This document shows, in pieces, positions 51,615-62,743 of a DNA stretch of 64,000 nucleotides. This DNA comes from JAHQVI01 sp963749875 (GTDB taxonomy: Bacteria; Pseudomonadota; Alphaproteobacteria; Rhizobiales; Rhodomicrobiaceae). A program made the translations under genes and the position numbers. The stretch lies in the NCBI GenBank assembly GCA_963749875.1, contig CAVVOX010000008.1, forward strand, positions 62,001-126,000, in the 5' to 3' direction. The notes beneath the pieces are model-generated. The model was not told the DNA's origin and made no database searches. It worked only from the letters and a program-made list of their open reading frames with translations. How positions within the stretch are numbered: position 1 is the first letter of the stretch; each line of letters opens with the position of its first letter.

Positions 51615-51864
51615 ACGTTCGGACCGCCTAAATTCTATGCACTTGTCAGTTTCAATGGTGACAAACTGCTGTCTTTCGCATCATGCTGCAATGCGAGAAT
51701 TATCTTGCATTGCGGGACAATCTGGCAAACCATCTACTGCCGAAACGTCCCACGCATCCGGGCAGCCGATCACGCTGCCGGGTGATTTGTTATAGCCAAT
51801 GGGATGCGAATATGCACGGGAAGGCACGGCGCGGGAAGCGCCGTGGAAGGAGGAGGTAGGCCGC

Positions 51865-53163
<1,299 letters not shown>

Positions 53164-53310
53164 GCCCTGCCTGGCGGGTTGGGCACGCGCCGGGTAAATA
53201 AATGCCCGCTAAGCTGCGCGATTGTGGTCTTTCGGCTGGCCCGGCAGACAAGTTTGGTTAAACTGTCGCCTGAGTTTCCTTAGATCAAATCAAAGACATT
53301 GGGGGCAAAA

Positions 53311-55086
53311 ATGGAGGAAAGCCGAGCCGAGATCATTGCCGGTATTCGTGAGTTGCGAGCCAAGGCCGTCGAGCAGCTCACCGGCAATGAGTTCTATATG
53401 ATCTCACAGCAGCTCGATTTGCTCGAGAACAGCGCTAACTTGTCCGACGAGACGACGCGTTCCCTCTACCAGAGCATACAGACGAGGCTGGATGCGGCCG
53501 TAAGCGTCGCTGGAAGTCCCGAGGCGCCGGAGCCGGAGGCGCCGACCGCCTCCGCTGAGGACGAATTCCAACCGATCGTTACGCCGCGCGCAAATTCCTT
53601 CAGCGCACCGCAGGCGACGGCCGCGGTCAGCTTCGCAACGGACGAGGGGGCCGACGCCAATGAGGATCAGGCGCCCGCCGCGTTACAGGGCGGTTTGCGG
53701 GGAGCCGCAGACGCGGTGTGCAGGCTGGCTCAGCAGGAACTTTCCGGAAACAGATATTACATTGCCGTCAGCCTCCTCGGAGCGCTGCGGGATTTGCCCG
53801 GCGCCGCCACGAATGCGCCGAGCGATGGGAGCGAGCCGCTTGCGCTGCTGCGGCAGGAAGCGGGCCTCCTCTCGGGAGATGCGCGGGACGAGGCCGAAAG
53901 GCTGACCCACCTGATCGGGCTCATTTTCGCGGCGGAACGTGGAACGCCCCTGACCGAGACAGCGCAAGAGACACCGGCCGCACCCGCACCGGCCGAACCT
54001 CGCGCGGATGCGGCTGCCGAACCCGAGCCCGAACGGGAGCCCCAACCCGAACCGGAGCCGGAGCCCGAGACACCGGCGCCGCCGCAAGCCCCTCCCAAGC
54101 CGGAAGGGCCGCTCACAGGCTTCGACAAGCTCGCGCAGGCATCCTGGGAACGGGTCGAAGCCGTCATCGAGGCCGAGCGGACGCCGCCGCAAGGGTTGAA
54201 CGGCATTACGCCCCCGCAGCCATCGGCTGCCGCGGAAACACCGGTGGCCGAACCGGTGGAACAGCCGGCGGCTGCGCCGGCGCCCGTCTCATCCGGGGCG
54301 GCGTCGCAGGATAAGGGCGAGGCCTTCGACGATGGAGGGTCGGAAAGGCGAAGCTCCGAACCTTGCTATGCCGGCGAACTCGAACAGTCGGCCTTTTTTT
54401 CCGCAACGCCTGCTGATCATGAACCGGCCGGTGAAGAAACCGTTGGCCAAACGGCCGAGGCGCAGGGCGAAACTCCCATGCCGGCCGAAGCAGAGGCCGT
54501 AACGGAGACGGAACCAGGCGCGGAGGCGGTGTCCACACCGGCCGCGGCTGAAACGTCGCCGGAGAGAGCGGAAGCAGCGTTGGAAGAAAGCGCGGCCGTT
54601 GTCGAGCCCGGCGCGGGGACCGAAGAGAAGATCGTCCGGACAGAGGTCGAGCCCGAACCCGCGGAGGCTACGCTCGCTGCCGTAACGGAAACCGTCGTCG
54701 AAGTCGTCGAAACCACAAGGGTGCAGGCAGAGGAGGCTGCTAGCGCGGAAGCCGAGCCGCAGACATCCGAGCGTCCGGCCGCCGCGCCAGACACGGGTGC
54801 GACGGTCACGGCGGAGTCGCCGCCCGAAGATACCAGTGCGGCGCCCGCCGCGTCTGGAGAAGGGATTCCGGAAGCCCCGGCCGAGCCGAGCGCGCCCGAA
54901 CAGCCGCTTGCCCCGGAGGCCGGCGCGGCGGAAGAAACGCAGGCGGTGGCAGCGGCATCAGCCGCGGGTCCGGCAGCGGCGGATGCCGAGGAGACGAAAC
55001 CCGAGGCGGAAAAGGCGCCCGAAAAGCGCTCCCGAGGCGGCTTCCTCAGCCGGCTGTTCGGCGGCCGGGCGGCGGAACACCGATAA
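53311..55086 (+). CDS. Acidic Pro/Glu/Ala-rich protein encoded between ccrA and mcd
   Basis: 591 residues from ATG 53311 (GGGGG upstream). Two related helical segments near the start (KAVEQLTGNEFYMISQQLDL at about 20-40, and LAQQELSGNRYYIAVSLLGA at about 143-162) are each followed by a short helix. From about 215 to 575 the protein is low-complexity Glu/Pro/Ala (EPEREPQPEPEPEPETPAPP) and probably disordered. The last 20 residues (KRSRGGFLSRLFGGRAAEHR) form a basic amphipathic helix that could touch membrane or protein. I do not recognise a family. Position between two ethylmalonyl-CoA pathway genes suggests, but does not prove, a scaffold role. Confidence 0.75.
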   Translation: MEESRAEIIAGIRELRAKAVEQLTGNEFYMISQQLDLLENSANLSDETTRSLYQSIQTRLDAAVSVAGSPEAPEPEAPTASAEDEFQPIVTPRANSFSAPQATAAVSFATDEGADANEDQAPAALQGGLRGAADAVCRLAQQELSGNRYYIAVSLLGALRDLPGAATNAPSDGSEPLALLRQEAGLLSGDARDEAERLTHLIGLIFAAERGTPLTETAQETPAAPAPAEPRADAAAEPEPEREPQPEPEPEPETPAPPQAPPKPEGPLTGFDKLAQASWERVEAVIEAERTPPQGLNGITPPQPSAAAETPVAEPVEQPAAAPAPVSSGAASQDKGEAFDDGGSERRSSEPCYAGELEQSAFFSATPADHEPAGEETVGQTAEAQGETPMPAEAEAVTETEPGAEAVSTPAAAETSPERAEAALEESAAVVEPGAGTEEKIVRTEVEPEPAEATLAAVTETVVEVVETTRVQAEEAASAEAEPQTSERPAAAPDTGATVTAESPPEDTSAAPAASGEGIPEAPAEPSAPEQPLAPEAGAAEETQAVAAASAAGPAAADAEETKPEAEKAPEKRSRGGFLSRLFGGRAAEHR

Positions 55087-55125
55087 AGTCAGGATAGATG
55101 TCGTCAGCAAAGAGGTATCAGACGA

Positions 55126-56805
55126 ATGAGTTCGGCGGCCACGGACACGCAACTAGACACGATCCCAGCCCAGGCCGCCCAGGCCGCGGATGCAGGGCAG
55201 CGGCTGCTCGATAAGGCGGTCGCCGCCACGCGCGCAATTGCCGCCCCCGATGGCCGGCCCGACGCCGGCATTCTCGACCGTGAACAGCACCGCACGCACG
55301 GCCTTGCCTGGCTGGCGACTTATGTGGAGGCGTTGAAGCAGCTCGCCGCCTATGCGGGGCGGCAGGAGCGCGAAGGCCGCTTCGGCGAAATCGAGCGGCT
55401 GATCGTGCAGATCGGGCTTGCCGAATACTCCGCTCAGATCGCCGGCGGCATCCCCATGAGTCAGACCGAGTTCGCCCGCCTCGGCGAGCTCGGCATTTCA
55501 CCGGAGGATCAAGGTGCATTCACTGATAACAGCGCTGTTCAGACGCTGATCCGTTCCGGCAATACGCCGGATGCGCGAAGCCGGCTGCTCGGCCTCATCA
55601 ATGGCGCCCAGGGCGCATCCACCTATGGCGATGGCGGCCTCGACGACACCCTGGAGAGCATGCGCGAAGAGATGCGCCGTTTCTCCGAGGCCGAGATTGC
55701 CCCTCACGCGCATCAATGGCACCTGGAGAACAGCTATATCCCGCTCGAGGTCATCGCTAAAATGAGCGAGCTTGGCGTCTTCGGCCTCACCATTCCGGAA
55801 GAGTTCGGCGGGCTTGCGCTGGGCAAGGAGTCGATGTGCCTGGTCTCGGAGGAGCTGTCGCGCGGCTATATTGGCGTCGGCTCGCTCGGCACGCGGTCGG
55901 AGATCGCCGCAGAGTTGATCCTTGGCGGCGGCACCGAGGAGCAGAAGCAGAAATATCTGCCCAAAATCGCTTCGGGCGAGATTCTCCCCACTGCCGTCTT
56001 CACCGAGCCGAATACCGGCTCCGACCTCGCCGGCCTCAAGACGCGCGCCGTGCGTGAAGGGGACGTCTACCGGATCACCGGGCAGAAGACCTGGATCACC
56101 CATCCGGTTCGCGCCGATCTAATGACGCTGCTTGCGCGCACCGATCCGAACGAGGCCGGCTATAAGGGCCTGTCCATGTTCCTTGCGGAAAAGCCGCGCG
56201 GAACGGACGAAAACCCGTTCCCTGCCGAGGGCATGAGCGGCGGCGAGATCGAGGTGCTCGGCTATCGGGGCATGAAGGAATATGAAATTTCCTTCGACGG
56301 CTTCGCCGTGCCGGCCGCAAATCTGCTCGGGGGCGAGGAAGGGCAAGGCTTCAAACAGCTCATGCAGACCTTCGAGGCCGCGCGCATTCAGACGGCCGCG
56401 CGGGCGGTCGGCGTTGCCCAATCGGCCATGGACCTGGCCTTGCGCTATGGAAATGAGCGCCAGCAATTCGGCAAGCCGATCGTCTCTTTTCCGCGCGTGG
56501 CGGACAAGATCGTGATGATGGCTGTGGAGATCATGATTGCGCGCCAGCTCACCTATTTCGCCGCGCGTGAGAAGGATGAGGGGCGGCGCTGCGATCTGGA
56601 AGCGGGCATGGCCAAGCTGCTCGCGGCGCGTGTGGCCTGGGCGGCGGCGGATAATGCCGTGCAGATCCACGGCGGCAACGGCTTCGCGCTTGAGTATCCC
56701 GTCAGCCGCGTCCTGTGCGACGCGCGGATATTGAGCATTTTCGAAGGCGCGGCCGAGATCCAGGCGCAAGTCATCGCCCGCCGCCTTCTCGATATGCGAA
56801 ATTGA
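55126..56805 (+). CDS. mcd: (2S)-Methylsuccinyl-CoA dehydrogenase
   Basis: 559 residues, about 150 longer at the N-terminus than usual acyl-CoA dehydrogenases, as known for Mcd. The flavin domains show TAVFTEPNTGSDLAGLKTRA and ITGQKTWITHPVRADLMTLL; the C-terminal helical domain has QTFEAARIQTAARAVGVAQS, AADNAVQIHGGNGFALEYPV and the catalytic Glu near SIFEGAAEIQAQVIARR. It oxidises methylsuccinyl-CoA to mesaconyl-CoA, passing electrons to ETF. Placement just after ccrA and the unknown acidic protein supports this assignment. AAAGAGG precedes the ATG. Confidence 0.9.
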   Translation: MSSAATDTQLDTIPAQAAQAADAGQRLLDKAVAATRAIAAPDGRPDAGILDREQHRTHGLAWLATYVEALKQLAAYAGRQEREGRFGEIERLIVQIGLAEYSAQIAGGIPMSQTEFARLGELGISPEDQGAFTDNSAVQTLIRSGNTPDARSRLLGLINGAQGASTYGDGGLDDTLESMREEMRRFSEAEIAPHAHQWHLENSYIPLEVIAKMSELGVFGLTIPEEFGGLALGKESMCLVSEELSRGYIGVGSLGTRSEIAAELILGGGTEEQKQKYLPKIASGEILPTAVFTEPNTGSDLAGLKTRAVREGDVYRITGQKTWITHPVRADLMTLLARTDPNEAGYKGLSMFLAEKPRGTDENPFPAEGMSGGEIEVLGYRGMKEYEISFDGFAVPAANLLGGEEGQGFKQLMQTFEAARIQTAARAVGVAQSAMDLALRYGNERQQFGKPIVSFPRVADKIVMMAVEIMIARQLTYFAAREKDEGRRCDLEAGMAKLLAARVAWAAADNAVQIHGGNGFALEYPVSRVLCDARILSIFEGAAEIQAQVIARRLLDMRN

Positions 56806-56982
56806 GCTAAGTTTTTCTCACCGCAGAGAGAATAAGCTTTTCCCTCGCGGAACACCGATACCCGCTGTGGCCTATCGGTGCTTCTGCGGGCTATTTCGCG
56901 CAGGCGAAAAGAGTTGGCTTGCAACTTGCTGCGCTCTTTTGCAGGATGCCGTGCCATTAAGGGGTGGGGGGTTTGTGAGAAG

Positions 56983-58383
56983 ATGGAGTCGGCTGGTTCC
57001 GGTCTCGCGTTGATTTCGTGGCAGGGGTGGAGCGTAACAGGTTCGATCTCGGCCCTACTTATTCTGCTGATCACCATTCTCCTTTGGCTCCTGCCCTTTC
57101 CGTCGACCCCCATCGCCGAGCAACTCGGCAATCCGTCCATGCGCGGCTATTTGCAGGGCCGGTTCGGCGCCGTGTCTCCCTTCGCCCGCTATTTGGCGGC
57201 CATGGAGCGGCTCGATGGCTGGATGCAGCGATGGTTCGGACGGCGGTGGAGCGGCCAGGCTTTCGAGCGCTGCCTTGCCATTGCCTTCGTTTTCCCGGTT
57301 GCGCTCTTCCTGCTTGCAAGCGTGCTTGCCGGGTATAAGAGCGGCCAGATCAACGTCGGCGAGCTGCTTTTGTTCCTCTTCGGCGTCGTCATGGTGTCGA
57401 TCGCCGTTCGTGCGCTGTTCCATTTTGGTTACTGGGTCTTCCGCCGAAGGTGGCGCTCGATCGGCGGCGACAGCGAACTCGCCGAAATCGTCACCCGCAT
57501 CCTGCTCGGCGCTTTCGCCGTGGTGTTCGCATTCGCTATCGCCTTTGCGGTCGCCTCAAGCCTTGCGGGCGAGGTCTCCGACGTCGGAACGGTGGCCTTT
57601 GCGATCCTCGGAGGGTTCGCCTTCGCCATCGCCTTTGCCATTGCCTATGCCTTCGCCGGCGCCTGGGCGTTCTTCATCGCGCTCGTCCTTGTAGCCGTCA
57701 TCGCCCTGACGATGGCGAAGGATTTTGCGTTCTTTCTCATGCTATTCTTCGTCATTCTTCCCGTCCTCAATGCCGTCGTGGACTGGCTGTCCTGGGCGGT
57801 GACGCGGTTCAACGTGTCGCTGATCGAGATCGCCTCGCCGAGCCTCGCTGGCGCGGCCTTTATCGGCACGGTCCTCATCGTCGATATCGCCGCAGCCATC
57901 GTCTTCGTCGTCGCGCTCGCGGCCCTTCTGCCGATCGGGCTCGAACTCGTCGATCTGTTTCTGTCGGTCTTCGGTCGCGACAGTTTCGACTGGCGGATGG
58001 CCGCCGCTCAGGCCGTCAGATCGCCCTGGGATGAAGGACTGTTCGTGACCGGCATGTTGCTGACGCCGCTTGTTCCGACGCTTGCCGCGCTGACGATCGG
58101 CTTCGGATCGCTCGCCGCGCCATTCGTACCGGGGGCTGCCGTGGCGAGAGAGATCCTTCAGGAGGATGCCGAGACGGCGCTGAATGCCGATCAGATCCGA
58201 TATACGTCGCGAACGATCTACTTCTCGCGGCTCTGGTATGTGCCGGCGCTGATCATATCGATCGGCGTATTCCTTCTCATATGGCTGGCGCTCGACAAGC
58301 TCGATGTGCCCGTCGCCCGCTTCCTTCACAATCTGGCGCTGTGCTCCACCATGTGGAGCCACGGACAATGCGCCTGGTTCTGA
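56983..58383 (+). CDS. Polytopic membrane protein of unknown function
   Basis: 466 residues from ATG 56983; an in-frame start at 56878 would add a basic leader without support. At least nine hydrophobic segments, including ISALLILLITILLWLLPFPS, the unusually repetitive AVVFAFAIAFAVASSLAG and GGFAFAIAFAIAYAFAGA, and IGTVLIVDIAAAIVFVVALA. Soluble loops carry LGNPSMRGYLQGRFG and ILQEDAETALNADQIRYTSR. No transporter or enzyme motif recognised. Downstream of mcd by 177 bases, with its own probable promoter. Confidence 0.7.
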   Translation: MESAGSGLALISWQGWSVTGSISALLILLITILLWLLPFPSTPIAEQLGNPSMRGYLQGRFGAVSPFARYLAAMERLDGWMQRWFGRRWSGQAFERCLAIAFVFPVALFLLASVLAGYKSGQINVGELLLFLFGVVMVSIAVRALFHFGYWVFRRRWRSIGGDSELAEIVTRILLGAFAVVFAFAIAFAVASSLAGEVSDVGTVAFAILGGFAFAIAFAIAYAFAGAWAFFIALVLVAVIALTMAKDFAFFLMLFFVILPVLNAVVDWLSWAVTRFNVSLIEIASPSLAGAAFIGTVLIVDIAAAIVFVVALAALLPIGLELVDLFLSVFGRDSFDWRMAAAQAVRSPWDEGLFVTGMLLTPLVPTLAALTIGFGSLAAPFVPGAAVAREILQEDAETALNADQIRYTSRTIYFSRLWYVPALIISIGVFLLIWLALDKLDVPVARFLHNLALCSTMWSHGQCAWF

Positions 58384-58423
58384 GCTTTCGGCGCGATCCG
58401 CCTGCCGGTACGCCCGAGAGCCC

Positions 58424-58552
58424 TAGATCAACCCTCGTTGAAGTGGACTCACTTGAACGAGGTTAAGTTGATCTATCCCAATAGGTTAGCGCAACTGTTC
58501 CCACGTCCATCCCCGCCTTCGCGGGGACATGCTTGGACGCGCGTTGCGCCAG
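58424..58552 (+). repeat. R1 palindromic repeat, full copy
   Basis: Arm A TAGATCAACCCTCGTTGAAG...CTTGAACGAGGTTAAGTTGATCTA (58424-58475), then arm B GCGCAACTGTTCCCACGTCC through CCCCGCCTTCGCGGGG to GGACGCGCGTTGCGCC. Same orientation as the copy at 11541. It fills most of the gap between the membrane-protein gene and the SleB-type gene. Confidence 0.88.
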
Positions 58553-58615
58553 TTGAATAGGGCCGGCTCCTCAGCCGGGCCGAGAGGGTACCAGCGGCGC
58601 AAGCCCGATCGATCT

Positions 58616-59794
58616 TTAAAGCTTCTTGAAATCGTTGCTGGCGACGAGAGGCCGGACGAAGGGCGCCTTGTAGAAGATGTGCACGCCGACCTTGGCGACC
58701 CTTTTCATCAATTTCTTCCAGGGCGGGGAGACATAGGTTGCGTGGTAATGCGTAGCGTCGCCGACTTCCTTGACGTAGGCTTGGCCGGAGATGACCTTCT
58801 TCGCCACATCTATGGCGGTTTGCCACTGCTTCTTGTTCTTCGGCGTTTCCGGGTTGCCGTCGCAGGCGAATGAGAACTGACAGGCGTTCCAATTCCATTG
58901 CCCCTGGAATACGACGCCGCAAATCGTGTTCGGATAATAGTCGCTGCGCACCCGCGTCATGATAACCTGGCCGACGGCCGTCTGGCCGCGCACGCTTTCT
59001 CCGCGCGCCTCGAAATAAATTGCGGTCGACATGCAGCGGAATTCCCGCGCCCGGAACTCGTCCTCGGTGAGGCCGCCGAAGATACGGGATTTGATCCGTT
59101 CGCCATCGCCGCCGCCGACGCGCGCAAGCTTGATCAGATCGTCCCAGCTCGACGGACCGGCGCTCGCCCCCACCGATGCCTTGGCCAAAGATGCGTCCTC
59201 CGCACTCGCCTCCGCAATCAATTCAGGCTGAGAGCCTGTCGCCGACGGGGACAGCAGGAAGAGCGCCGCACTCACGCCCTCATCGCCAGGACTTTCGTCT
59301 CGTTCACCAGTCACCGCAAGCTTGGCGACCGACAATTCCGGCAGCACGAGGCGATCGGCCTTGCCGCCGCGGTTGACGGACTGACGGAAAAGCTCTGCCG
59401 TCCTGGTCGGGCCGGGCCGGCCGATATCGAGGGGGGTCATGGATGCGGCGACGTACCGCATCGGCTCCTCCGCCCCATCCGGATTGTTGGCGGCCACCGC
59501 CGCCGGCTGCGGGGCAGCCGACTTCTGCGCAGCAGCGGCTTCACGCGCCACATAATCGGCGCGGTCCTCCTTGCCGGACTGGGTGAAGAGCTGAACGGTC
59601 GCGGCGCCGAGGTGGATTTCGGGTGGTCGTCTCTCGATATTGCGCGGGATGGTCGTTCCGCGCGTCTCGGAAAATGGATCCGCATCGGACGCAAAGAAGG
59701 AATAATGAACGAAGGAAGATCCCGCCCCGAGCAGCGAAACGGCAGCCAGTCCATAAGCGACGTGTCGTTTTATTCCACCTAAGCGAATACTCAT
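58616..59794 (-). CDS. Cell-wall hydrolase, SleB type
   Basis: 392 residues. A short N-terminal hydrophobic segment (HVAYGLAAVSLLGAGSSFVH) anchors or exports the protein; a long Ala/Pro/Ser-rich linker (about 40-260) follows. The C-terminal SleB/hydrolase_2 domain (about 278-392) shows CMSTAIYFEARGESVRGQTA, with the catalytic Glu, then VIMTRVRSDYYPNTICGVVF, QFSFACDGNPE and YHATYVSPPWKKLM. It would cut the glycan chains of peptidoglycan. Such proteins are multi-copy in rhizobia and act in growth or division. Divergent from meaB across about 264 bases without a gene. Confidence 0.88.
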   Translation of the reverse strand: MSIRLGGIKRHVAYGLAAVSLLGAGSSFVHYSFFASDADPFSETRGTTIPRNIERRPPEIHLGAATVQLFTQSGKEDRADYVAREAAAAQKSAAPQPAAVAANNPDGAEEPMRYVAASMTPLDIGRPGPTRTAELFRQSVNRGGKADRLVLPELSVAKLAVTGERDESPGDEGVSAALFLLSPSATGSQPELIAEASAEDASLAKASVGASAGPSSWDDLIKLARVGGGDGERIKSRIFGGLTEDEFRAREFRCMSTAIYFEARGESVRGQTAVGQVIMTRVRSDYYPNTICGVVFQGQWNWNACQFSFACDGNPETPKNKKQWQTAIDVAKKVISGQAYVKEVGDATHYHATYVSPPWKKLMKRVAKVGVHIFYKAPFVRPLVASNDFKKL

Positions 59795-60058
59795 CCCAGC
59801 TCTATCCGCCTTCCCTCAGCAATAAGCAGTTGGCCGGCGCCCCCCGCGTCTCGCTCAACTCAGACTGACAATTTGTTTCAAAACTAAACAAGAATGAGAG
59901 CGTATAAAGGTAAACGCATCCTTACAGCCAAATCGTACGCGACGTCCTGCCTCCATCAGCCAGAAAACTATGGAAAAAATAAGTTAAAGATAAAATGCAG
60001 GTCCGCGATCGCTTTTTGGCGGCAAATTTGATCCTGACATGCCGCGCCGACGTGTCCG

Positions 60059-61009
60059 TTAATCGGTAAATATAACGTGCAGCTTTTCGGAGATCGCCCG
60101 GTGTTTGCTGAAGGGGGCGGTATGCTCGGTGAGTGTGAGCGCCCGCTCGGCGGCGGCAAGCCCTTCCTCGCCGAAACGCTGAAGAAGGGCCGCGCGCAGC
60201 CAGCCCTCCGCCTGAGCCCGGCGCTGGCGGGCGAGCGGCATGCCATCGAGCGCCGCAAGCCTCGCATCGAGTGCGTCGATAAGTGTGTCCAGCCCTTCCC
60301 CGCTCGATGCCGAGATGAGAAGGCAGGCAACGTCGCCTCCTCCGCTTGCGAGGCCCATCGCGCCCTTCAGATCGGCGAGCGCGCGGGTCGCCGCCGCGCC
60401 GGTGTCGGCCTTCGTCACCACGGCAATATCCGGGATCTCCATGATCCCGGCCTTCATGAACTGCAACAAGTCGCCGGAACCGGGCTGCACGCAAAGCACG
60501 ACCGTATCCGCCACCGTGGAGATATCCGCCTCGGACTGTCCGACACCAACCGTCTCCACGATGACCCGGTCATAAATCGCGCGCATCAGCACGACGGCGG
60601 GAAACGCAAGCTCGGTCAGCCCGCCCAGGCGGCCGCGCGAGGCAAGAGAGCGGACGAACACGCCCTGGTCCTCCGGGTCGGTACGCATTCGGATCCGGTC
60701 TCCCAGGAGCGCGCCGCGCGAGCGCTGCGAAGAGGGGTCGACCGCGATGACGCCGACCGTGACGCCCGCCGCGCGCCATTTCCGGATGAGCATATCGATC
60801 AGCGTGGATTTGCCGACGCCGGGCGGACCGGTAAAGCCGATCACATGGGCGCGGGGGGCAAGATAGGCGGCGTCGATCAATGCGGCTGTATCGGCATCAT
60901 CGCCCGCCTGCTCGATCCTTGCCAAAGTTTCGGCGAGCGCGCGCTTTCCCCCGCTTCGCAGGGCATCGAGATCACCGGTCCGCGCCGGCGCATTCTGTCC
61001 GTGATTCAT
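60059..61009 (-). CDS. meaB: Methylmalonyl-CoA mutase-associated GTPase MeaB
   Basis: 316 residues from ATG 61009. The G3E P-loop GTPase marks are visible: Walker A GFTGPPGVGKSTLIDMLIRK (about 53-72), Walker-B-like VIVETVGVGQSEADISTVAD with the Asp/Glu switch region, and the base-specificity motif AVVTKADTGA. MeaB loads and protects the adenosylcobalamin-dependent mutase from inactivation. In bacteria with the ethylmalonyl-CoA pathway it serves both methylmalonyl-CoA and ethylmalonyl-CoA mutase. ccrA and mcd lie about 5-8 kb away. Confidence 0.94.
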   Translation of the reverse strand: MNHGQNAPARTGDLDALRSGGKRALAETLARIEQAGDDADTAALIDAAYLAPRAHVIGFTGPPGVGKSTLIDMLIRKWRAAGVTVGVIAVDPSSQRSRGALLGDRIRMRTDPEDQGVFVRSLASRGRLGGLTELAFPAVVLMRAIYDRVIVETVGVGQSEADISTVADTVVLCVQPGSGDLLQFMKAGIMEIPDIAVVTKADTGAAATRALADLKGAMGLASGGGDVACLLISASSGEGLDTLIDALDARLAALDGMPLARQRRAQAEGWLRAALLQRFGEEGLAAAERALTLTEHTAPFSKHRAISEKLHVIFTD

Positions 61010-61105
61010 AGCCGGAAATGATCGCCATTTCGCCGGCCCGGGCAAGGAAAAAGGCTGGCTGGCGGTCTCAAACCGGCGGCCTTTCAAGCGTCAGGGAGAC
61101 GCAGG

Positions 61106-61411
61106 TCACCCTTTCGTGCAGACCTTCGCGTGTCCCGTGCAGCGCCATTCATCCGCGCCCAGAAGGTTTGGGAAAGGGCTGCAGCTCAGCTCCTGCTTGA
61201 CGACTTCACTGGCCGTTTCGCCGCTTGAGGCAATGGTGCGCTGCTGATTCTGGACGCGCATATCGAGGCTCCGCTGTGCATAATAGCGCGCGGCCTTTTC
61301 GCCGAGGCTGACGACCTCGCTTGTCACGGGAAAGCAGGGGCCGGCCAGCGCATCGCCGGAAAGCGCGAAAAGGCAGCAGGCGGCGCCTGCAAAAATCAAA
61401 CCGTTTTTCAA
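61106..61411 (-). CDS. Small secreted protein with cysteines
   Basis: 101 residues from a TTG start at 61411, with GGAG 8 bases upstream; the longer frame to 62437 is a shadow of zapE. The signal peptide LIFAGAACCLFALSGDALAG is followed by PCFPVTSEVVSLGEKAARYY and a C-terminus with three cysteines (LSCSPF, WRCTGHA, KVCTKG), suggesting disulfide-stabilised folding in the periplasm. Similar small proteins occur near zapE/meaB in rhizobial genomes. Function unknown. It diverges from zapE. Confidence 0.7.
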   Translation of the reverse strand: MKNGLIFAGAACCLFALSGDALAGPCFPVTSEVVSLGEKAARYYAQRSLDMRVQNQQRTIASSGETASEVVKQELSCSPFPNLLGADEWRCTGHAKVCTKG

Positions 61412-61573
61412 GAGCCTACTCCAAACCAGCTGCGCTCTGATGATCTCAGCCTTGTTTAGAAAAACTCCGGCCGGGCCGCAACGCTCTTTTCTCCGGTTGC
61501 GCCCATTCGCCGTCTGTTGTAGCTGCCTTGCCGACGCCTTGCCCCAAATGGGGGCCGACCCAGGGACGTGCCG

Positions 61574-62698
61574 ATGGCTCAATCGCTGCTTGAGCGCTAT
61601 CGAGAGATGGTTCACTCGGGCGAGATCGAATCCAACTCCGCACAGGCGCTCGCGGCGGAGAAGTTGCAGAGTCTTTCCAACCGTCTCGCCCGCTATGCCC
61701 CCTCGGCCAGGACCGATGTTTTTTCCTTGCTGAAGCGAAAGAGCGGTGAAGCGCCCCGCGGCCTTTGCATTTTCGGCAAAGTCGGGCGCGGCAAGACCAT
61801 GCTGATGGACCTGTTCTTTGCGTCCGCTCCCTTTGGCAAGAAGCGGCGCCGGCACTTCCACGAATTCATGAGTGAGACCCATGAGCTGATCGCGCAGGCC
61901 CGCAAGACCCATGCCGGCGATCCCGTCCCGCATGTCGCCGAACGGATTGCCCGCGAGGCGCCCCTTCTGTGTTTCGACGAGCTGCATGTCACCGACATCG
62001 CCGACGCCATGATCCTCGGCAGGCTGTTCAGCGTCCTGTTCGAGCGCGGGACGGTCGTCGTTGCGACCTCCAATGTTGCGCCCTGGGATCTCTATAGGGA
62101 CGGGCTCAATCGTGCGCTGTTTCTGCCCTTTATCGAACTGATCGAGGACAGGATGGAAGTGCTGGAGCTGGAGGCCTCGCGCGACTATCGGCTCGACCGT
62201 TTGACCGGAACGCCGCTTTATTTCACGCCGCTCGGGCCCGAGGCCGACGAGGAGATCCGCATGGCCTGGATACGGCTGACCGGGCGCCAGGCGGGCGGGC
62301 CGCAGATGATCACGGTGAAGGGCCGCGTGGTCGAGGTGCCGGAGGCCGCGATGGGCGTCGCCCGCTTCACCTTCAACGAACTCTGCGCAAGACCGCTCGG
62401 GGCGAACGACTATCTGGCCATCGCGCGAAACTTCCACACCATCATTCTCGAAGATGTGCCGGTTCTCACACCGGATCGCCGCAATGAGGCGCGCCGCTTC
62501 AACACGCTGATCGATACGCTTTACGACAATGGCATCGGACTGATCGTCTCCGCCGAGGCTGAGCCGGACAAACTCTACCCGTCAGGCGATGGCGCCGATC
62601 TTTTTCAGCGCACGGCCTCGCGCCTCATGGAGATGCGGTTGAGGGAGTATTTGCAGGCGCGCCACAGACGGGTGCGGGGAAGGATGTCGGATGCTTAG
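61574..62698 (+). CDS. zapE: Cell-division AAA+ ATPase ZapE (AFG1-like)
   Basis: 374 residues from ATG 61574, the second of two possible starts (GTG 61568). An AFG1-type AAA+ ATPase: Walker A GLCIFGKVGRGKTMLMDLFF (about 62-81), Walker B APLLCFDELHVTDIADAMIL, sensor region VVVATSNVAPWDLYRDGLNR and family segments FHEFMSETHELIAQARKTHA and NFHTIILEDVPVLTPDRRNE. ZapE binds FtsZ and is needed for division under stress; mitochondrial AFG1 homologues act in protein quality control. Full length. Confidence 0.92.
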   Translation: MAQSLLERYREMVHSGEIESNSAQALAAEKLQSLSNRLARYAPSARTDVFSLLKRKSGEAPRGLCIFGKVGRGKTMLMDLFFASAPFGKKRRRHFHEFMSETHELIAQARKTHAGDPVPHVAERIAREAPLLCFDELHVTDIADAMILGRLFSVLFERGTVVVATSNVAPWDLYRDGLNRALFLPFIELIEDRMEVLELEASRDYRLDRLTGTPLYFTPLGPEADEEIRMAWIRLTGRQAGGPQMITVKGRVVEVPEAAMGVARFTFNELCARPLGANDYLAIARNFHTIILEDVPVLTPDRRNEARRFNTLIDTLYDNGIGLIVSAEAEPDKLYPSGDGADLFQRTASRLMEMRLREYLQARHRRVRGRMSDA

Positions 62699-62743
62699 AG
62701 ATGCGCAAACGCCGAAGATTGGCGGCTCGGGCCAGAGCTTTGC

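Noticed and set aside
61412..62437. Upstream part of a 443-codon minus-strand frame
   Set aside because: Antisense to zapE; only its last 101 codons, with their own TTG start and signal peptide, were kept as a gene.
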